From contig MKUW01000001.1 in the NCBI GenBank assembly GCA_001899005.1, positions 62,001-126,000 on the forward strand: a stretch of DNA of 64,000 bases, in the 5' to 3' direction. The DNA is from Chloroflexi bacterium 44-23 (lineage in GTDB: Bacteria; Chloroflexota; Anaerolineae; Anaerolineales; Anaerolineaceae). The notes below the pieces were generated by a model, which ran no database searches, was not told the DNA's origin, and saw only the letters and a list, made by a program, of their open reading frames with translations. Position numbers and translations under genes: made by a program. How positions within the stretch are numbered: the stretch's first letter is position 1; each line of letters starts with the position of its first letter. Positions 61,813 through 64,000 of the stretch are shown here, in pieces.

Positions 61813-62483
61813 ATTTCTATATCTTCACTCGAATCCAACAGTTCAATGGGGGCAAAGATTACTTCTTCTTTACCGGTTAGTTTTTCCTGCACTTTTTTCA
61901 AAATAAGAGCCAGATGACGGGGGTGAGCCACAAAATCCAACGCATCGGCTGGTATCGTTAATACCGGACAGAACCGAAAATTTGAAATCCATTCTTCGTA
62001 AAGAACATTTAATTGTGCCAGGTATTCCCGCTTAATAGAACGCTCGTAACTGCGATTTCGAATACGAATACGACTGATTAATGTGTCTTCTGATGCACGT
62101 AAATAGATAACCAGATCGGGTGGTGGTAGAAAATCGGCCAGAGTCTCATAGAGTGAGTGATAGGTTTGATAATCACGGCTGCTCATCTTGCCTTGCAGAA
62201 AAAGGTTACGCGCAAAGATTTCGGCATCCTCGTAAATACTGCGATCCTGAATTACGGAACCATTAAAGCGAATCAATTCCTGGTGAATACGCAGGCGGTG
62301 GGTCAGGAAAAAAATCTGTGAGTGAAAACTCCAGGCATTCATGTTTTCATAAAAGTCGGAAATGTAAGGGTTCTCTGTGACAGGTTCATAGAAGGGCTCC
62401 CAATTCATGTAAGTGCATATTTTTTGAACCAACGTCGATTTGCCAACCCCAATGTTACCGGCTACCGCTATATATTTTTTCAT
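61809..62483 (-). CDS. Deoxynucleoside kinase, second type
   Basis: 224 residues. P-loop GNIGVGKSTLVQKI, EPVTENPYISDFY, QDRSIYEDAEIFARNLF (DRS motif) and the lid RIRNRSYERSIKREYL place it in the dNK family, closer to deoxyadenosine/deoxyguanosine kinases than the first copy. ATG 62483 (MKKYIAVAG) has GGAG upstream; the frame extends to 62501. It converges on spoVS with a 4-bp overlap. Confidence 0.88.
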   Translation of the reverse strand: MKKYIAVAGNIGVGKSTLVQKICTYMNWEPFYEPVTENPYISDFYENMNAWSFHSQIFFLTHRLRIHQELIRFNGSVIQDRSIYEDAEIFARNLFLQGKMSSRDYQTYHSLYETLADFLPPPDLVIYLRASEDTLISRIRIRNRSYERSIKREYLAQLNVLYEEWISNFRFCPVLTIPADALDFVAHPRHLALILKKVQEKLTGKEEVIFAPIELLDSSEDIEI

Positions 62484-62622
62484 CTTCGTTCTCCGCTTCA
62501 ATAAATATAGGCTAATTAAAGCCTAGAAAACAGAAAAAAGAAATAGTCTTTCGATAAGGAAACAGAGTAAGGCTTATTAATTGTGGGTATAAAACCACAA
62601 GAACAGAAAAATTCGTGTGGAT

Positions 62623-63300
62623 CTATTCCAGATTGAGCAAATGTCCATTTTGCTTGAGCCATTTGCGCCGCAGTTTATAATCCGGAACGATCTCTTCAAC
62701 CCGTTTCCAAAAGGTCTGGCTGTGATTGGGTATCACGGTGTGAACCAGTTCATGAATGATGACGTACTCAATAATTTCCAAGGGTGCCATCACCAGACGC
62801 CAGCTGAAGTTAATCGATCCCCTTGAGCTGCACGAACCCCAGCGGGTTTTGGCTGAGGTGATGCGCAGCTTTTTGAAAGAAAAGTTATGCTGTTGCGCCA
62901 GCTGAAGAGCTCGTTCTGAAAACAGGTTGGCTGCCCGGGCTTTGTACCACTTTTCAAAAACTGTTTTCGCCGTTACTTGTTTGTCTTTATTCAATAGAAA
63001 ATGGCTATTTAACACCAGAGCGGGGTGTTGTTTCTGCGTGAGTTGTAAGCAGAAAGTCTGCCCTAAGTAAAGAAATTTCTCTCCCTCCGTGAAGTGGTGA
63101 ACCATATTGGCAGGCGGCAGGGCTTTCATTTTTTGGCGTTGTTTTTCAACCCAGGCGCTATTCTGCTGGACGAAATCCATGATGCTGCGCTGGCTGGTAC
63201 GTAGAGGAGCCCGCACGATTAAACGTCCGTCACGCAACACAATCAGTGCGATCGATTTGCGCCGTGTGCGGATGATTTCATTGATTTCGAGGCTGGCCAT
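62623..63300 (-). CDS. YgjP-like M48-type metallopeptidase (DUF45)
   Basis: 225 residues. Zinc motif VIIHELVHTVIPNHSQTFW (HELVH plus the downstream His) and TRWGSCSSRGSINFSWRLV are the signature of the YgjP/WLM DUF45 family of predicted cytoplasmic metallopeptidases. Substrate unknown. ATG 63300. Confidence 0.88.
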   Translation of the reverse strand: MASLEINEIIRTRRKSIALIVLRDGRLIVRAPLRTSQRSIMDFVQQNSAWVEKQRQKMKALPPANMVHHFTEGEKFLYLGQTFCLQLTQKQHPALVLNSHFLLNKDKQVTAKTVFEKWYKARAANLFSERALQLAQQHNFSFKKLRITSAKTRWGSCSSRGSINFSWRLVMAPLEIIEYVIIHELVHTVIPNHSQTFWKRVEEIVPDYKLRRKWLKQNGHLLNLE

Positions 63301-63650
63301 GCGTGAATTGTAACATTGTGTGACCAGGTAAGGTGTTCATAATTCATTGTAATAAGGGCAGCTCATGCGGAAGGAAAGGAAACGCAGACGTTAATTACCA
63401 AGGGAATTCGCAGGTAATTTTAAATGTAGGGTATGTTCAGAAGCGAATGTGCCTTGCAAATGCAAATTAGAAATGTGCTAATGGCATGGTTAAAGGGGTC
63501 ATGACTCCGCAGGAGCCGGTCAGACCAAAGAGAACAAATACGGTGAGATCAGCTTGGCAAATTAGTTGAAGAGCATTTTTCCTATTAAAAGGATTTTGTA
63601 ACAGCAAGCTACGACCTGTCCAGGCTGACCAGCACGTAGCATGCTCAATC
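63301..63650. other. Intergenic region between tRNA and peptidase gene
   Basis: No gene is supported. The minus-strand frame at 63467-63724 runs into the tRNA gene and is rejected. Confidence 0.6.
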
Positions 63651-63674
63651 AAAAAACGACCTGATATCAGGTCG
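63651..63674 (-). terminator. Terminator of the tRNA-Arg gene
   Basis: The perfect 18-bp palindrome CGACCTGATATCAGGTCG (63657-63674) is followed on the minus strand by six T (63656-63651), nine bases after the tRNA 3' end. Canonical intrinsic terminator. Confidence 0.88.
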
Positions 63675-63682
63675 TCTGAAGG

Positions 63683-63756
63683 TGCCCCGGGCAGAACTCG
63701 AATCTGCAACCATCTGCTCCGCAAGCAGGTACTCTGTCCAATTGAGCTACCGGGGC
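63683..63756 (-). tRNA. tRNA-Arg, anticodon GCG
   Basis: 74 nt. Acceptor GCCCCGG pairs with CCGGGGC; the D arm is GCTC...GAGT; the anticodon stem encloses the loop TTGCGGA, giving anticodon GCG (codon CGC). The T arm is GCAGA-TTCGAGT-TCTGC. Discriminator A and the following CC are encoded but the terminal A is not (the next base is T), so CCA is completed after transcription. The outermost anticodon stem pair is a C-A mismatch. Confidence 0.9.
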
Positions 63757-64000
63757 GCTTGATTTGTGGCTAAAAATATACACCATTAGGGTATCTTCGT
63801 CAAGGAGAACAGCTTGACTTGGGAGTAAGCGCATGAGCGCGGCTTATCGGTTCTTGTAACGAATGTGGGTTGGGCATGTCCGCCTGGCAAGGGCCATTAT
63901 TTGCCATCCTTTAGGAGAAACAAAAGCACAGTATGCACAAATGCTCAACACGTTTACTCGCTCCGGAAAAAGCTTTCTTATTTGCCGGCACTGAAACCGA
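63757..64000. other. Window end, no supported gene
   Basis: The last 244 bp contain the tRNA promoter region on the minus strand. An ATG at 63933 opens a plus-strand frame to the window edge, with AGGAG about 20 bp upstream, too far for a normal start; it cannot be judged from 22 codons. Confidence 0.4.

Noticed and set aside
63933..64000. Gene starting at the right edge
   Set aside because: Only 22 codons are visible and the Shine-Dalgarno-like sequence is too distant; other frames close quickly.

Overview
The window looks like a chromosomal segment of a Chloroflexota bacterium, most likely of class Anaerolineae. Base composition is moderate. The lineage call rests on gene content rather than on any one marker: a bacterial Elp3 of the kind characterised in Dehalococcoides, an AmmeMemoRadiSam-type radical SAM enzyme, an 86-residue SpoVS without other sporulation genes, an NBR1-Ig-like secreted protein, proline/threonine-rich lipoprotein linkers, and no outer-membrane or LPS genes. 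The placement is inference. No transposase, integrase, phage gene or CRISPR array was found.

Layout. 0-2 kb: a cut-off aldo/keto reductase and an F420-reductase-like protein, divergent from a TetR regulator across two copies of a palindromic operator. 2.7-6.4 kb: two lipoprotein octahaem cytochromes, each with its second haem motif as CxxCK, then a membrane protein and a Crp/Fnr regulator. 6.8-13 kb: amrS, elp3, a methyltransferase, a LuxR-type regulator with a palindrome over its start codon, a CAP-domain protein and a membrane metalloprotease. 13.4-16 kb: an amino-acid ABC importer with a possible attenuator leader. 16.5-31.9 kb: lipid, transport and housekeeping genes, including a DUF368 lipid-carrier flippase, PlsC, a CDF exporter, MFS, hutI, PAP2, a MerR regulator with a Zn/Cd-type P1B ATPase, and a phosphoesterase. 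32-35 kb: a CcrM-type DNA methyltransferase coupled to an M3 peptidase. 36-41 kb: a VWA/FHA membrane protein coupled to a PP2C phosphatase. 41.6-46.6 kb: an NBR1-Ig protein, a five-copy 115-bp repeat array, and an ECF sigma factor overlapping a large membrane sensor gene. 47-59 kb, mainly minus strand: HD protein, MgtC, YhfC, a GntR-SdpI-ABC module, a nucleosidase, an L,D-transpeptidase, ComEC and SSB. 59-64 kb: two deoxynucleoside kinases flanking a DnaA-box-rich AT-rich region, spoVS, a YgjP-type peptidase and a tRNA-Arg.

The most notable signals are chromosomal rather than enzymatic. Two perfect 16-bp parS sites (52498-52513 and 53190-53205) lie about 8 kb from a 568-bp AT-rich gene-free stretch (60984-61551). 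That stretch carries two perfect and two near-perfect DnaA boxes, together with a duplicated 15-mer beside two of them. Together these suggest an origin-proximal region, possibly oriC itself, although dnaA and parAB are not in the window. Other points worth attention are the paired CxxCK octahaem cytochromes, the exact-period 115-bp array, two dispersed intergenic repeat families (one with a parS-like core), several clear operators, and a GntR gene that appears to start at ATT.
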